A stretch of 64,000 bases of DNA from Hirschia sp964352025 (GCA_964352025.1 CAYGPZ010000011.1:45825-109824); one strand, 5' to 3'; positions 18,026 to 27,336 are shown, numbered from the stretch's first letter. Notes: generated from the sequence alone by a model not told the origin. A program made the numbers and translations.

Positions 18026-18730
18026 CTACTGAACCAGCATTTCTTCGATTAACACCGCATCAACGCGCGAAGGCGAGATAGCAATATTAATACGGCGTAG
18101 TAATTCCAGGCGGAGTCGATAGCCTCCTGCTGAACCATTAAGGTCGTCTACTCTCAATTCACGGAGAAACATCTGATATTGGTCAGTAATACGTGGCAAC
18201 ATTTTTGGAATGTCTGCAAACATTTCAGGATCTTCCGCTTCCAAAGTTAGTTTTAGCTTTAAAAACAGCTGTCTATCGCCATCTTGGCTTGCTAAATTAA
18301 CGAGTAAGTCTGGCATGATGTAATAGGACGGATCACCACTTCCACCAACTTGCAGCGTACCTGTTTCACGTGCGGGGCCAGATTTACCGCCTTCTTTCTT
18401 ATCAGCGTATTTATCTTTTTTGTCCTTATCGTCTTTCTTACCCTTGTCATCCTTTTTGCCGTGATCGTCGCCGTGATCATCTTTCTTGGCATAGTCATCG
18501 CCATGATCGTCTTTAGACTTTTTATCACCTTCGGCAGCCGCATGCTCGACTTTGGCGTCTTCTTTACCGCCGCCAGCCAGCATCATTCCAATAGCGACAC
18601 CACCTGCCATAATTAGAAGGGCCGGGAGAACGATGAATAAAACCATTGTTTTACCAGCGAGCTTTTTCTTCGCTGGTTTTTCATCTTCACCAGAAGTCTC
18701 TTCAGATTTTTTTTCTTCTTCGTCAGCCAT
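18026..18730 (-). CDS. fliL: Flagellar basal-body-associated protein FliL
   Basis: Inner-membrane protein that rings the stator and supports torque under load. The 234-residue protein has a short charged cytoplasmic part, a membrane helix at about 29-51 and a C-terminal FliL/stomatin-like domain (about 130-234, from YYIMPDLLVNLAS). Between them is a roughly 65-residue linker made almost only of Lys, Asp, His and Gly (KKDDHGDDHGKK type), much longer and more charged than usual. First gene of the fliL-fliM-DUF6468-MotE-like-TPR unit. Confidence 0.92.
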   Translation of the reverse strand: MADEEEKKSEETSGEDEKPAKKKLAGKTMVLFIVLPALLIMAGGVAIGMMLAGGGKEDAKVEHAAAEGDKKSKDDHGDDYAKKDDHGDDHGKKDDKGKKDDKDKKDKYADKKEGGKSGPARETGTLQVGGSGDPSYYIMPDLLVNLASQDGDRQLFLKLKLTLEAEDPEMFADIPKMLPRITDQYQMFLRELRVDDLNGSAGGYRLRLELLRRINIAISPSRVDAVLIEEMLVQ

Positions 18731-19031
18731 GGTATCTGCCTAAAATGAAACGCGCGTGTGTTACTTCTAATAGGCAAAATCGTCTTACTTCGTTAACGAT
18801 TAGTGGAGATGGGTAGAAATTGCCGACTAAATACGGAAAAAATTTCACTTTGTGCTTTTTCTCTCAACGCCATGTTAACCATCAGTGCCCCATTTTAGAG
18901 ACTGAAAACTAATAGGTTCCGTGCAAAACAGCACAGAACGCTGACGAAATTGCCCAGAATGTATAGTGGCATGACGTCTTTCGCAGTCTCTTGTAAAAAA
19001 GCAGGGTCTCGCGTCGGGTTTGTGTGGTCCA
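18731..19031. promoter_or_regulatory. Divergent flagellar promoter region with possible CtrA sites
   Basis: About 300 bases separate divergent fliL and flgF. No gene is seen. It contains TTAACCAT (18875-18882), matching the CtrA half-site of caulobacter-like bacteria, and a related TTAACGAT (18793-18800). CtrA control of early flagellar operons is established in Caulobacter; its application here is inference because the full spaced motif is not clear. Confidence 0.35.
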
Positions 19032-19799
19032 ATGGACAATTCACTTTCTATAGGTCTAGCGACGCAACAATTATTGCGCCAGAAAATGGACGTGACCGCG
19101 AATAACCTTGCGAACATGAACACAACTGGCTTTAAAGTTGAGCACCTCGTCAGCCATCAAGTCACCGAACGCCCCGCCCGCGCGACTGAAAACCCTCACG
19201 ATATTAATTTTTCCCAAGGCTGGCAGCTACAGCGCGATATGAAAGATGGATCATTTGTACAGACAGGAAATCCGCTAGACGTCGCAATCGAAGGCACTGG
19301 CTTTTTCGAAGTCGAAGCAGCCAATGGCGACCTTTATTACACCCGAGATGGCGAATTCTCGATGGGCGTAGATGGTCAACTCGTCACTCGCAATGGATTT
19401 CTTTTGCGCAATGCTGATGAAGTCTATGAAGGTGAAACACTACTTGCTGAAGGAGGAGCTATCACAGCTGATCCTCTGGGTGGTGACATTACGATTTCAA
19501 AAGACGGTACGATTAGTCAGGACGGTGCTGTTTTAGGACGATTGACGGTAAAATCGTTTGAGGTCCCTGAAGCCTTAGAAAAAATCGGGAACAATCTTTA
19601 CACCCCCGGTGAGCAAGCCCCCATCGAAGCAAACGTTCGTCTTTCTCAAGGGTTTGTCGAAAGCTCAAACGTTTCGCCTATCGTCGAGATGACTCAAATG
19701 ATCGAAATTTCGCGTGCTTATCAAAGCATTGCGAAACTCATTACCAATTCAAATCAAATGCGGGAACAGGCGATCCAGAAACTCGCCAAAGTTCGTTAG
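19032..19799 (+). CDS. flgF: Flagellar basal-body rod protein FlgF
   Basis: Proximal rod protein, 255 residues from the ATG at 19032. It has the N-terminal rod signature (ATQQLLRQKMDVTANNLANMNTTGFK, shown here in part) and the C-terminal flg_bbr domain with MTQMIEISRAYQS. The start is chosen because FlgF proteins begin with MDNSLxIGL; an upstream TTG at 19020 adds only four residues. It opens the flgF-flgG-flgA-flgH unit, divergent from fliL. Confidence 0.9.
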   Translation: MDNSLSIGLATQQLLRQKMDVTANNLANMNTTGFKVEHLVSHQVTERPARATENPHDINFSQGWQLQRDMKDGSFVQTGNPLDVAIEGTGFFEVEAANGDLYYTRDGEFSMGVDGQLVTRNGFLLRNADEVYEGETLLAEGGAITADPLGGDITISKDGTISQDGAVLGRLTVKSFEVPEALEKIGNNLYTPGEQAPIEANVRLSQGFVESSNVSPIVEMTQMIEISRAYQSIAKLITNSNQMREQAIQKLAKVR

Positions 19800-19860
19800 T
19801 CAAAGTCAGAAACAATAAGTCTGGCTTAAAGCTAGCATAGTATATGAGAGGGAATAATTC

Positions 19861-20646
19861 ATGCGCGCACTAAGTACTGCTGCTACGGGAATGCAAGCTC
19901 AACAGTTAAATGTTGAAGTTATCTCGAACAACATCGCTAACATGAATACGACTGGTTATAAGCGTCAGCGCGCCGAATTTCAGGACCTTCTATACACAAA
20001 TGTCGAGAAAATGGGTGTCTCATCTTCTGATGCAAACACAGTGGTTCCGACAGGTGTACAAGTCGGTACGGGTGTAAAAGCCGGTTCGATCTACCGTATC
20101 ACCGAACAAGGTAATATTTCCCAGACAGGCAACTCGTATGATGTGGCCATGCAGGGTGATGGATATTTCATCGTACAACTGCCGGACGGTCGTGACGCTT
20201 ATACCCGCGCAGGTAATTTCTCCGTCAATGGTGATGGTCAACTTGTTACAGAAGATGGCTATACAGTCTCGCCGGGAATTACTGTTCCTGCAGATGCAAT
20301 AGATGTTTCAATCAATGCACAAGGTACAGTGCAAGCGACAACTGCTGGCGCGACAGAGCCTTCGAATCTTGGTGCTTTAGAAATCGCACGCTTCATAAAC
20401 CCAGCTGGTCTAGATGCAATTGGAGATAACTTATTGCTCGAAACAGTTGCCTCAGGTGCCGCAAACCGTGGACAGGCTGGAGCTCTTGGGTTTGGAACTA
20501 TGATGCAAGGTGTTCTTGAGACATCCAATGTGAACGCAGTGACTGAAATTTCAGCTCTCATCAACGCTCAGCGTGCCTACGAGATGAATTCGAAAGTCAT
20601 CACATCAACCGACGAAATGCTCCAGACAACGGCGCAATTAAAGTAG
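19861..20646 (+). CDS. flgG: Flagellar distal rod protein FlgG
   Basis: Distal rod protein of 261 residues, typical length. Landmarks are 'MRALSTAATGMQAQQLNVEV' at the N-terminus, ISNNIANMNTTGYKRQRAEFQDLLY, the central GDGYFIVQLPDG strand and the C-terminal 'SNVNAVTEISALINAQRAYE'. AGAGGGAATA directly precedes the ATG as ribosome-binding site. It lies 61 bases after flgF in the same unit. Confidence 0.95.
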   Translation: MRALSTAATGMQAQQLNVEVISNNIANMNTTGYKRQRAEFQDLLYTNVEKMGVSSSDANTVVPTGVQVGTGVKAGSIYRITEQGNISQTGNSYDVAMQGDGYFIVQLPDGRDAYTRAGNFSVNGDGQLVTEDGYTVSPGITVPADAIDVSINAQGTVQATTAGATEPSNLGALEIARFINPAGLDAIGDNLLLETVASGAANRGQAGALGFGTMMQGVLETSNVNAVTEISALINAQRAYEMNSKVITSTDEMLQTTAQLK

Positions 20647-20664
20647 GCTAAGGGATAAGCAATA

Positions 20665-21414
20665 ATGCGCAGCAGCCTCTTACATCTCACTTTCCTAGCA
20701 GCCATGCTGGCCTGCGCCCCGTTTGCGCGTGCTGAAAGCGGTGCTGAAGCCATAGCCGTATCTGGCCCATGGATTACACTTGGAGATGTTGCAGAGGCTT
20801 CGGGCCCATTGGCCAAAGTACGCGTTGCGCCCTCTCCTGATCCGGGACAAACGCTAAAGCTTGACCCTCAATTTGTTGGCAATATAGCCCGTGAAAACGG
20901 TGTCTATTTTTCAAGTACAAAAACAGCTCCAATTATTGTTAAACGCAATTCGGCTGAGGATATGGCCGCCGCGAAACGCAAAGCAGAACAAGACAAACTG
21001 CCAAGCCAGAATGCGCCACCAACACCAGAACATTTGCTTGCATTCAATGATGACCTTTCTCGCGGAACACGCATCACTGAAGATCACCTCATCTGGATTG
21101 AAGCACCAAAAAACAAATTGCGCCCGACCGGAACACCCAAACTCAAATCAGATGTGATCGGCAAAGAATTAAAGCGCTCTGTCCGTGCCAATCTGGCCTT
21201 CCGTACAAGTGACGCGAAAACACAGACGCTGATTAAAAAAGGTGATCCAATTACGCTGACATATGTGAAAGGCGGACTGCGCCTGACAGTGGATGGGAAA
21301 GCGTTGATGGATGCTGCTCAAGGCGCGCCAATTCGGGTCCTGAACAATTACTCAAAACGAACAATCGACGCCATTGTTGCAGGTGCAGGCGAAGCCCGCG
21401 TCCTCGACAGGTAG
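20665..21414 (+). CDS. flgA: Flagellar P-ring assembly chaperone FlgA
   Basis: Periplasmic chaperone for FlgI P-ring assembly, 249 residues. A signal peptide spans about 1-23 (cleavage after FARA), and the C-terminal SAF-type domain contains 'FNDDLSRGTRITEDHLIWIE' and KGDPITLTYVKGGLRLTVDGKALMD in sequence. It begins 18 bases after flgG, within the operon. The P-ring gene flgI itself is not in the window. Confidence 0.9.
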   Translation: MRSSLLHLTFLAAMLACAPFARAESGAEAIAVSGPWITLGDVAEASGPLAKVRVAPSPDPGQTLKLDPQFVGNIARENGVYFSSTKTAPIIVKRNSAEDMAAAKRKAEQDKLPSQNAPPTPEHLLAFNDDLSRGTRITEDHLIWIEAPKNKLRPTGTPKLKSDVIGKELKRSVRANLAFRTSDAKTQTLIKKGDPITLTYVKGGLRLTVDGKALMDAAQGAPIRVLNNYSKRTIDAIVAGAGEARVLDR

Positions 21415-21443
21415 AAATCCAGCAGACATAAATTGAGACAAAT

Positions 21444-22193
21444 ATGACTGATCAAAATAAAATCAAAGCTGCTGCGACTGTTGCTGTAACTGCTATGCTT
21501 GGCGCATGTGCGACATCTGGTATTTCTGACAATATGGCATCTCCCAAACTGTCACCTATTGAAAACCCTTCAAAAGTTTCTGGGCCCTATCCGGTTTCCA
21601 TGCCGCAACCAGCACCTTTGCCACAAAACTACACGCAAAATTCGCTATGGCGTACGGGCGCGCGCTCCTTCTTTGATGACCAACGTGCTGGTGATATTGG
21701 TGACATTCTCACCGTCAATATCGCGATTTCAGATCAGGCGCAGGTCAACAACACAACATCACGCAGCCGGACGGGAAACACATCAGCATCCGTCAACGCT
21801 ATGTTCGGCCTAAACGAACTTATCGACCGCAACATTCCAGGCGGTGTCGGAATAACGCCTGGTGCAGATTTTGGATCCTCTTCAACATCTAACGGTACTG
21901 GTACAGTTAACCGTGCAGAATCAATCAACTTGACTGTCGCGGCTGTCATTACGCAGAAACTTCCAAACGGAAATCTCGTGATCGCAGGATCACAAGAAGT
22001 CAAAGTTAATAACGAAGTCCGCGAACTGGTCGTTGGCGGTATTATTCGCCCGCAAGATATTTCAGCGACCAACACGATTTCGCACACCCAACTTGCTCAA
22101 GCACGCATTTCTTATGGTGGTCGCGGCGACCTATCCAACCTTCAACGCGCCAGCGTAGCTGCACGTGCAGTGGACGCAGTGAACCCGTTCTAA
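21444..22193 (+). CDS. flgH: Flagellar L-ring protein FlgH
   Basis: Outer-membrane lipoprotein that forms the L-ring around the rod. Lipobox LGAC gives a lipidated Cys22. The family pattern is present: SLWRTGARSFFDDQRAGDIGDILTV (broken up here by its Asp-Gly turns), then the NLTVAAVITQKLPNGNLVI strand pair and 'VGGIIRPQDISATNTI'. Length 249 is normal. The stop codon is part of the terminator stem that ends the flgFGAH unit. Confidence 0.94.
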   Translation: MTDQNKIKAAATVAVTAMLGACATSGISDNMASPKLSPIENPSKVSGPYPVSMPQPAPLPQNYTQNSLWRTGARSFFDDQRAGDIGDILTVNIAISDQAQVNNTTSRSRTGNTSASVNAMFGLNELIDRNIPGGVGITPGADFGSSSTSNGTGTVNRAESINLTVAAVITQKLPNGNLVIAGSQEVKVNNEVRELVVGGIIRPQDISATNTISHTQLAQARISYGGRGDLSNLQRASVAARAVDAVNPF

Positions 22194-22212
22194 GAATTTC
22201 CAAGAACGGGTT
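22182..22212 (+). terminator. Terminator overlapping the flgH stop codon
   Basis: A 10-bp perfect stem (AACCCGTTCT at 22182-22191, AGAACGGGTT at 22203-22212) whose left arm contains the last sense codons and the first base of the flgH stop. It is followed by ACCTTTCT. Translation to the end of flgH would cover the left arm, so ribosome position could affect termination. Confidence 0.7.
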
Positions 22213-22237
22213 ACCTTTCTAATAAATACTCAATAAA

Positions 22238-22924
22238 TCAGACCGATTGCTGACTTTCCATCGGCTTGCGTCCATCCAAAAAATTCACGCGGACGATATA
22301 ATACAACGTCCAAAGCAGCACAGCTATAACTGGGGTCGTAAGAAATACCGGATGCTTGAGGTATTCCGGCAAGACGTGGGTGTTACCTCCAAAGAAGATC
22401 CCCGTTGATAAGAAGAACGCAATACCCATCCTCCATAAATGCCGCGTAATTCGTCTTTTCCGGCTTGGGTTTTCCGACTTTGCAAATGAAACATCAGATA
22501 TAAATATCAACGCCACCAAACCCGATACGATAAAAAACGCGAATGCGGGAATTTCTATCAGCTGACCATCTGGTGCTTGCAATGCTAAAACACCACAATA
22601 CGCGATACCAAGTACAATTAGGCCCGATAATATACCAGAAAATCGTGTCACAAAATCAAAGCTAGACCTTTTAGGTAAGGTTGACGTCCAACTTGTTAGT
22701 ATCAAATGAAACGCCACGCCGGACAAAAATACAGTCGGGAGAATCTGTCTGGCAATGCTCAGCCACAAACCACTTAGTGACAGCAAGGTCATTGTAAACA
22801 CAAATACCAAACCAGCTTTTCTGTGAATTTGTCCTCCTTTGCGTGTCGCAAAAGCGATAAATCCCGCCGCCATAGATAAACAACCAACCCAGAAATGCGC
22901 ATTTCCTAAAAATTCAGGTTCCAC
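22238..22924 (-). CDS. Multi-pass membrane protein, paralogue of the upstream gene
   Basis: A 228-residue protein with about seven membrane helices. It carries an early HRKAG loop and a conserved RHLWRMGIAFFLSTGIFFGG segment shared with the adjacent gene (RHLWRMCLGFFIAAGSAFTG). The pair resembles the DUF2306-like membrane family of unknown function. It starts with GTG in a TAGTG one-base overlap with the preceding gene, so the two are coupled. The divergent membrane-AraC gene is a likely regulator. Confidence 0.7.
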   Translation of the reverse strand: MEPEFLGNAHFWVGCLSMAAGFIAFATRKGGQIHRKAGLVFVFTMTLLSLSGLWLSIARQILPTVFLSGVAFHLILTSWTSTLPKRSSFDFVTRFSGILSGLIVLGIAYCGVLALQAPDGQLIEIPAFAFFIVSGLVALIFISDVSFAKSENPSRKRRITRHLWRMGIAFFLSTGIFFGGNTHVLPEYLKHPVFLTTPVIAVLLWTLYYIVRVNFLDGRKPMESQQSV

Positions 22925-23616
22925 TATTCAGCACCTCCCTTGATTTGTTTTTTAGGCCAGAAGAGTGTTTTAACTGCCCAAAACACCATTAGAAGCGCGA
23001 TGGTCATTTCTGGAATGGATAGAATGCCCGAGTTTCTGAGAGCATCAGGAAATACGACCGCGCCGGGGCCAGTGAATGCGGACCCAGCAGCAATGAAAAA
23101 GCCTAAACACATACGCCACAAATGTCTGGCAATCCGGTGCTTGCCTGCTAATTCTTTGCGGAAAACATAGTGAATATCTCCAATAAAGACCGCAATCGTC
23201 ATGGCCGCAATGAACATGTAATTGCTTGCATGAAACCCAAGGAACATCGCGTCTGGCTGTGACTGGGCGTGTATAGATAAGGTGATCAAACCGATTGCAT
23301 TGAGAATATTAAGTGCTGACAATCCCAATTCGGTTTTAGACAATTTAGTTGATCTATTGCGGGCTGCTAGCCAACTGCTCAGGATCAAAGTCATTCCAAT
23401 AATTCCGGCATGGAATGTAATATAAAGCACTTCCCATCGAATAATGCCTAGAATTGCACCCACACCTGATGAAGCCCCCATAGCAATCGCAAATACGCGC
23501 CCAACTTTGACATGTGTTGGTGCACCCTTACGAACGGCTAGTGCAATAGCTCCTGCTATAACGGCTATACTTCCAAGTAAAACATGTAGACTAACGGTCA
23601 AAGCAACTGCATCCAT
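22924..23616 (-). CDS. Multi-pass membrane protein, paralogue of the downstream gene
   Basis: A 230-residue, roughly seven-helix membrane protein with the same layout as its neighbour: a first helix, a basic 'VRKGAPTHVKVGR' loop, then helices and the conserved RIARHLWRM element before the sixth helix. First gene of a two-gene unit. The 180-base gap to the divergent AraC-type gene would hold both promoters. Function unknown; tandem duplication suggests that the two may form a heterodimer. Confidence 0.7.
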   Translation of the reverse strand: MDAVALTVSLHVLLGSIAVIAGAIALAVRKGAPTHVKVGRVFAIAMGASSGVGAILGIIRWEVLYITFHAGIIGMTLILSSWLAARNRSTKLSKTELGLSALNILNAIGLITLSIHAQSQPDAMFLGFHASNYMFIAAMTIAVFIGDIHYVFRKELAGKHRIARHLWRMCLGFFIAAGSAFTGPGAVVFPDALRNSGILSIPEMTIALLMVFWAVKTLFWPKKQIKGGAE

Positions 23617-23799
23617 AATTATTCACTTCCAATCCAATTGTGTTCCTCTATTGTTTTGAAATATCGGTATATTTCTTGTTGTCGCAAGGTGTTGTACGTG
23701 TCTCAATGGTCCGCGAGGGACGGCGCGGACACTTTGAGTGCTGGATAGAGGTGAGAGCCTCAACTATATGTTGGTTTTCGTTGAGCGGAGGGGAATAAA

Positions 23800-24954
23800 A
23801 TGCATAGCGAAGAAACGATTGCATTATCGGCAGCAGCACTTGCCATCGCTATTTCCGGCATTGTTGTGGCGTTTAGAGCAGCGGGAAACCCGACTGCGCG
23901 TCTTTATCTAATTCTGACGTTTTCGACATTTGCTTGTATTGTTTCAGTTCCAGTCGGCACCGCATTTATTGACAGTCTGTTTGCTCTGCATATGCCACTC
24001 GTTTTGCCACTTTTATTGGCGCTTCCACCGATCATATATCACTACATTCTGGCTCGAACTCTCGATGCAAGACCACCATCCATTCATTGGAGGGATAAAG
24101 TGCTTCCAACTTTAGGGGCGATGGTCACATTGGGATATTGGGTGCTCCCTTTTGAAAAACGCCACGCAATGTTCATTCTGGGAGAAATGCCCTCTGGTAT
24201 TGCACCTTTAATTCTAGCAATCGCCACGATCACCTTAATATTGGCTTGGTGCTGTAGTTCTCTTTTTTATCTGCTCTTGTCAGTTCGTCGATTGCGATCT
24301 TTCCGTCAAAACTTAAAAGAAAGATACTCCAATACTGATCGACGTGAATTGCATTGGATTGATTGGTTTGCAGGATTTTTAGGAACTTTATGGGCGGCTT
24401 CCGCTCTATCTCTTTTCAGCGATAATTTCGGCAGTGGGCTTCCATTCCCCGGCGAAGTTGTCTTCATCCTGACAGCGCTTTTACTCCTATTTCTTCTCTC
24501 ATTCATGATGATTGAACAACCCGCAGACGATACTGAAGAAATTGAAGACACGCCTCTTTCAAAGTCTTCGACTGAAGAGAAATACTCTCGATCCGCCCTG
24601 TCGCAGGAACATTCACAAAAACTAGCCCGCCGTATCGAAGCCGCCATGAAGAATGATAAACTATACCTTGATGCAAACTTGTCATTGCAAAAGCTGTCTC
24701 GTCATATCGGAGCGCTGCCAAACCTTGTATCGCAGACCTTAAATGAAGAGATTGGCTCGACTTTTTTTGATTATGTTGCGCGTTGGCGGATTGAAGCAGC
24801 CAAACCACTCATAACATCAGGGGAAACATCTGTTAGAGCGATTACATTGGAAGTTGGCTTCAATTCCCGCTCTACCTTTTACAAAGCGTTCAAACGAGAA
24901 ACGGGACTTACCCCCAACGAATTTAAAGACAAGAGCCGCTTGAACGAACATTGA
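23800..24954 (+). CDS. Membrane-anchored AraC-family transcriptional regulator
   Basis: A 384-residue protein with about seven N-terminal membrane helices (residues 5-235), an acidic linker and a C-terminal AraC HTH domain (about 285-380) containing LSLQKLSRHIGALPNLVSQ and the second HTH 'VGFNSRSTFYKAFKRETG'. Regulators of this type are thought to sense membrane or extracellular signals directly. GGAGGGGA lies six bases before the ATG. Divergent from the paired membrane-protein genes, which are the likely targets. Confidence 0.85.
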   Translation: MHSEETIALSAAALAIAISGIVVAFRAAGNPTARLYLILTFSTFACIVSVPVGTAFIDSLFALHMPLVLPLLLALPPIIYHYILARTLDARPPSIHWRDKVLPTLGAMVTLGYWVLPFEKRHAMFILGEMPSGIAPLILAIATITLILAWCCSSLFYLLLSVRRLRSFRQNLKERYSNTDRRELHWIDWFAGFLGTLWAASALSLFSDNFGSGLPFPGEVVFILTALLLLFLLSFMMIEQPADDTEEIEDTPLSKSSTEEKYSRSALSQEHSQKLARRIEAAMKNDKLYLDANLSLQKLSRHIGALPNLVSQTLNEEIGSTFFDYVARWRIEAAKPLITSGETSVRAITLEVGFNSRSTFYKAFKRETGLTPNEFKDKSRLNEH

Positions 24955-25048
24955 TCATAATCAAAGTAAGAATAGTCTTTTGTTGATTTTATATGCATGC
25001 AATGGCAGAGCGCTGTGTCTTCTTATCAACCAGTTAGGCTAAAACACC

Positions 25049-26263
25049 ATGTCCAATTCAAAACGTGTCGCAATAATTGGTTCTGGCCCTGCGGGGCTAA
25101 TGGCAGCAGAAGTGCTGACCAATAATGGTATTGGTGTTGATATTTATGAAGCTATGCCAAGCGCTGGTCGTAAATTTCTTATGGCTGGAAAAAGTGGTCT
25201 GAATATTTCGCATTCAGAAAAGAAAGATCAATTTCTGTCGCGGTATGGAAATGATGAAAACATAAAGCAGCTGGTAACTCAATTTGGTGCTGATGAAATC
25301 TCATCATGGATGACGGATCTCGGCATAGCGCCCTTTACGGGCTCAACGGGACGCATCTTCCCGGAAATGATGAAGTCTTCGCCATTGCTTCGTGCTTGGC
25401 TAAAACGCTTGGGAAATAATGGCGCTATCCTGCACACCAAACATAAATGGTTAGGCTGGGCGGATGATGAATCTCTTATTTTTGAAACACCAACAGGAAA
25501 AATTGAAACCAAACCCGCCGCAAGTGTATTCGCACTTGGTGGTGCCAGTTGGAAACGCTTAGGGTCTGATGGAGCGTGGGCAGAGGCATTTGACTCAAAA
25601 GGAATTGAACTTTCCAAATTCCAACCATCTAACAATGGCTTCCTCATCAATTGGTCAGATAGAATAAAATCCGACTTTGCAGGAGAACCTATAAAGTCAG
25701 TTAGCGTTGGTCTTGGACAAAACCTTATTCGTGGCGAATTTGTTGTTACACAAAACGGTGTTGAAAGCGGCGCTATCTACACGCTGTCCGCCAATATGCG
25801 TAACCAACTAAACACTTATGGGTCTACGACCCTTCTTGTTGACCTTCTACCCGATACATCTGAATTAGCCTTGATCGAGAAACTATCTCGGCCACGCGGG
25901 AAAAATTCGCTGTCTAATCATATCCGTAAAGCGACAAAGCTATCAGGCGTAAAACTCGCCCTTATCTATGAAAATGTAGACCGCTCGAACCTTCAAGACA
26001 TGAGCAAGCTGGCCATGCGGATTAAGTCACTTCCCCTCTCCATTGAAGGCGCAGCGCCAATAGACGAAGCTATTTCAACGATTGGCGGCGTGCCTTGGTC
26101 GACATTGGATGACAATCTTATGTTGCCAAAGCTTCCCGGAAATTTCTGTGCTGGAGAGATGATAGATTGGGATGCGCCAACAGGCGGTTACCTAATCACT
26201 GCTTGTATGGCGAGCGGACGTACAGCTGGAATGGGTGTCATGAATTGGCTAAATCAAGCCTGA
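25049..26263 (+). CDS. HI0933/BaiN-like flavoprotein (TIGR03862 type)
   Basis: A 404-residue FAD-dependent oxidoreductase. The N-terminal dinucleotide-binding fold is VAIIGSGPAGLMAAEVL, followed by the family motif AGRKFLMAGKSGLNISHSE and 'STGRIFPEMMKSSPLLRAWL'. The C-terminal FAD contact is visible in GEMIDWDAPTGGYLI. The group is related to HI0933/BaiN proteins, some of which are bile-acid or other ene reductases; the reaction here is unknown. It converges with, and overlaps by 10 bases, the DUF1838 gene. Confidence 0.85.
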   Translation: MSNSKRVAIIGSGPAGLMAAEVLTNNGIGVDIYEAMPSAGRKFLMAGKSGLNISHSEKKDQFLSRYGNDENIKQLVTQFGADEISSWMTDLGIAPFTGSTGRIFPEMMKSSPLLRAWLKRLGNNGAILHTKHKWLGWADDESLIFETPTGKIETKPAASVFALGGASWKRLGSDGAWAEAFDSKGIELSKFQPSNNGFLINWSDRIKSDFAGEPIKSVSVGLGQNLIRGEFVVTQNGVESGAIYTLSANMRNQLNTYGSTTLLVDLLPDTSELALIEKLSRPRGKNSLSNHIRKATKLSGVKLALIYENVDRSNLQDMSKLAMRIKSLPLSIEGAAPIDEAISTIGGVPWSTLDDNLMLPKLPGNFCAGEMIDWDAPTGGYLITACMASGRTAGMGVMNWLNQA

Positions 26264-27111
26264 TCAAAACTTGGCGTGTCTGACAATAATTCGGGATGCG
26301 TGTCTTGCATGAAACCTTTCCACGCATCCGGCATGCCCGACACAGAATGGTTTTTACGACCAACCCCTCGTGAAATCGACCATGCTCGCACACCGTCCAT
26401 ACCAATCCACGGATGATTAAACGTATTCAAATCATTGAATGTGTGCGTGGCGGCTGCACTTGATACATTTGGATCGGCAACCTCTTTCATAGAACCATGA
26501 TAGGTCGACCAGTCATTGACCTGTATGAGCTGATTTCTGCGATTGGGTGGTTCAGATCGATATATGGAGTCAGAGTTTAGCCAGACATCGTCTCCGATAA
26601 TTCTTGCCGGCCCGATTGTATCATGCCGCTGTGACGGTCCAGCATCTGAATTAGCCGCTTGTTTAGGACGTTCAACGCCTCTCAGCCCAAAATTACTTTT
26701 CGACTTCACAAGCCCAGGCTGTTTAACCGGACGTTTCTCGCCAGTATACGGATTGTGGAAAGTCTCTAGCAATTTGCCCGTTTCAAGATCGCTATAGAAA
26801 ATTTTCATGATGTAATTTACGCGATAACGAAACGCAGAAATATCTTCTATTTTATAGATTAGCCCAACATGCATATTCCAAAAGGGAGTTAGCTGCCCGT
26901 CTTTAAATCCCATTCTTACTGCATCAATATTCCAATACACCAAACGATCATCCAAAGTATAAGCCAACTTTCGGTGCATTAAATGCAGGTGTTCTGGATT
27001 ATTAACATCAAGAGACATCGCATTCGGACTAGATGGAAATGACATACAAGCTGATGCAGGCAACCCAATTGCAGAAGCTACCATAAGTTTTAGTGCTGAA
27101 CGTCTATCCAT
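26254..27111 (-). CDS. DUF1838 family protein, exported
   Basis: A 285-residue protein with a twin-arginine-like start (MDRRSALKLM) and a lipobox-like ASAC at Cys22, so it is probably exported by Tat and may be a lipoprotein. The mature part has the DUF1838 pattern: 'HRKLAYTLDDRLVYWNIDA', FHNPYTGE, and a closing AWSISRG-VGRKNHSV-MPDAWKGFM. The family often accompanies genes for aromatic or steroid breakdown, but its function is unknown. The 3' end overlaps the flavoprotein gene. Confidence 0.78.
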   Translation of the reverse strand: MDRRSALKLMVASAIGLPASACMSFPSSPNAMSLDVNNPEHLHLMHRKLAYTLDDRLVYWNIDAVRMGFKDGQLTPFWNMHVGLIYKIEDISAFRYRVNYIMKIFYSDLETGKLLETFHNPYTGEKRPVKQPGLVKSKSNFGLRGVERPKQAANSDAGPSQRHDTIGPARIIGDDVWLNSDSIYRSEPPNRRNQLIQVNDWSTYHGSMKEVADPNVSSAAATHTFNDLNTFNHPWIGMDGVRAWSISRGVGRKNHSVSGMPDAWKGFMQDTHPELLSDTPSFDQA

Positions 27112-27250
27112 GAGAAAACTCGTTTCATCTAAAGAATATTTTAGTTTGATATATCCTTTCAGAAAAAATACTTTTCCTCAACCAGTCCTGATCGTCCGGC
27201 CTCCTCACACATCAATAAACTCAGCGTGATCTTACGTGTCCCGAAGTGAT

Positions 27251-27288
27251 TTGCATGTGATGCGAACCGTTTGCATATTCAATTGCAT
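27251..27288. promoter_or_regulatory. Three TTGCAT repeats upstream of the 58-residue gene
   Basis: TTGCAT occurs at 27251-27256, 27271-27276 and 27283-27288, about 50 to 85 bases before the ATG of the 58-residue gene. The spacings are 20 and 12 bases. They may be part of a promoter or operator; chance recurrence cannot be excluded in AT-rich DNA. Confidence 0.3.
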
Positions 27289-27336
27289 GAGGTCCTCCCA
27301 GCCTCTCTAACAAAGCGAACTAAGGAGTTCCCTATT

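Noticed and set aside
18960..18990. Sigma-54 promoter before flgF (TGGCATGA...TCGCA)
   Set aside because: The GG and GC elements are 13 bases apart rather than the required 10.
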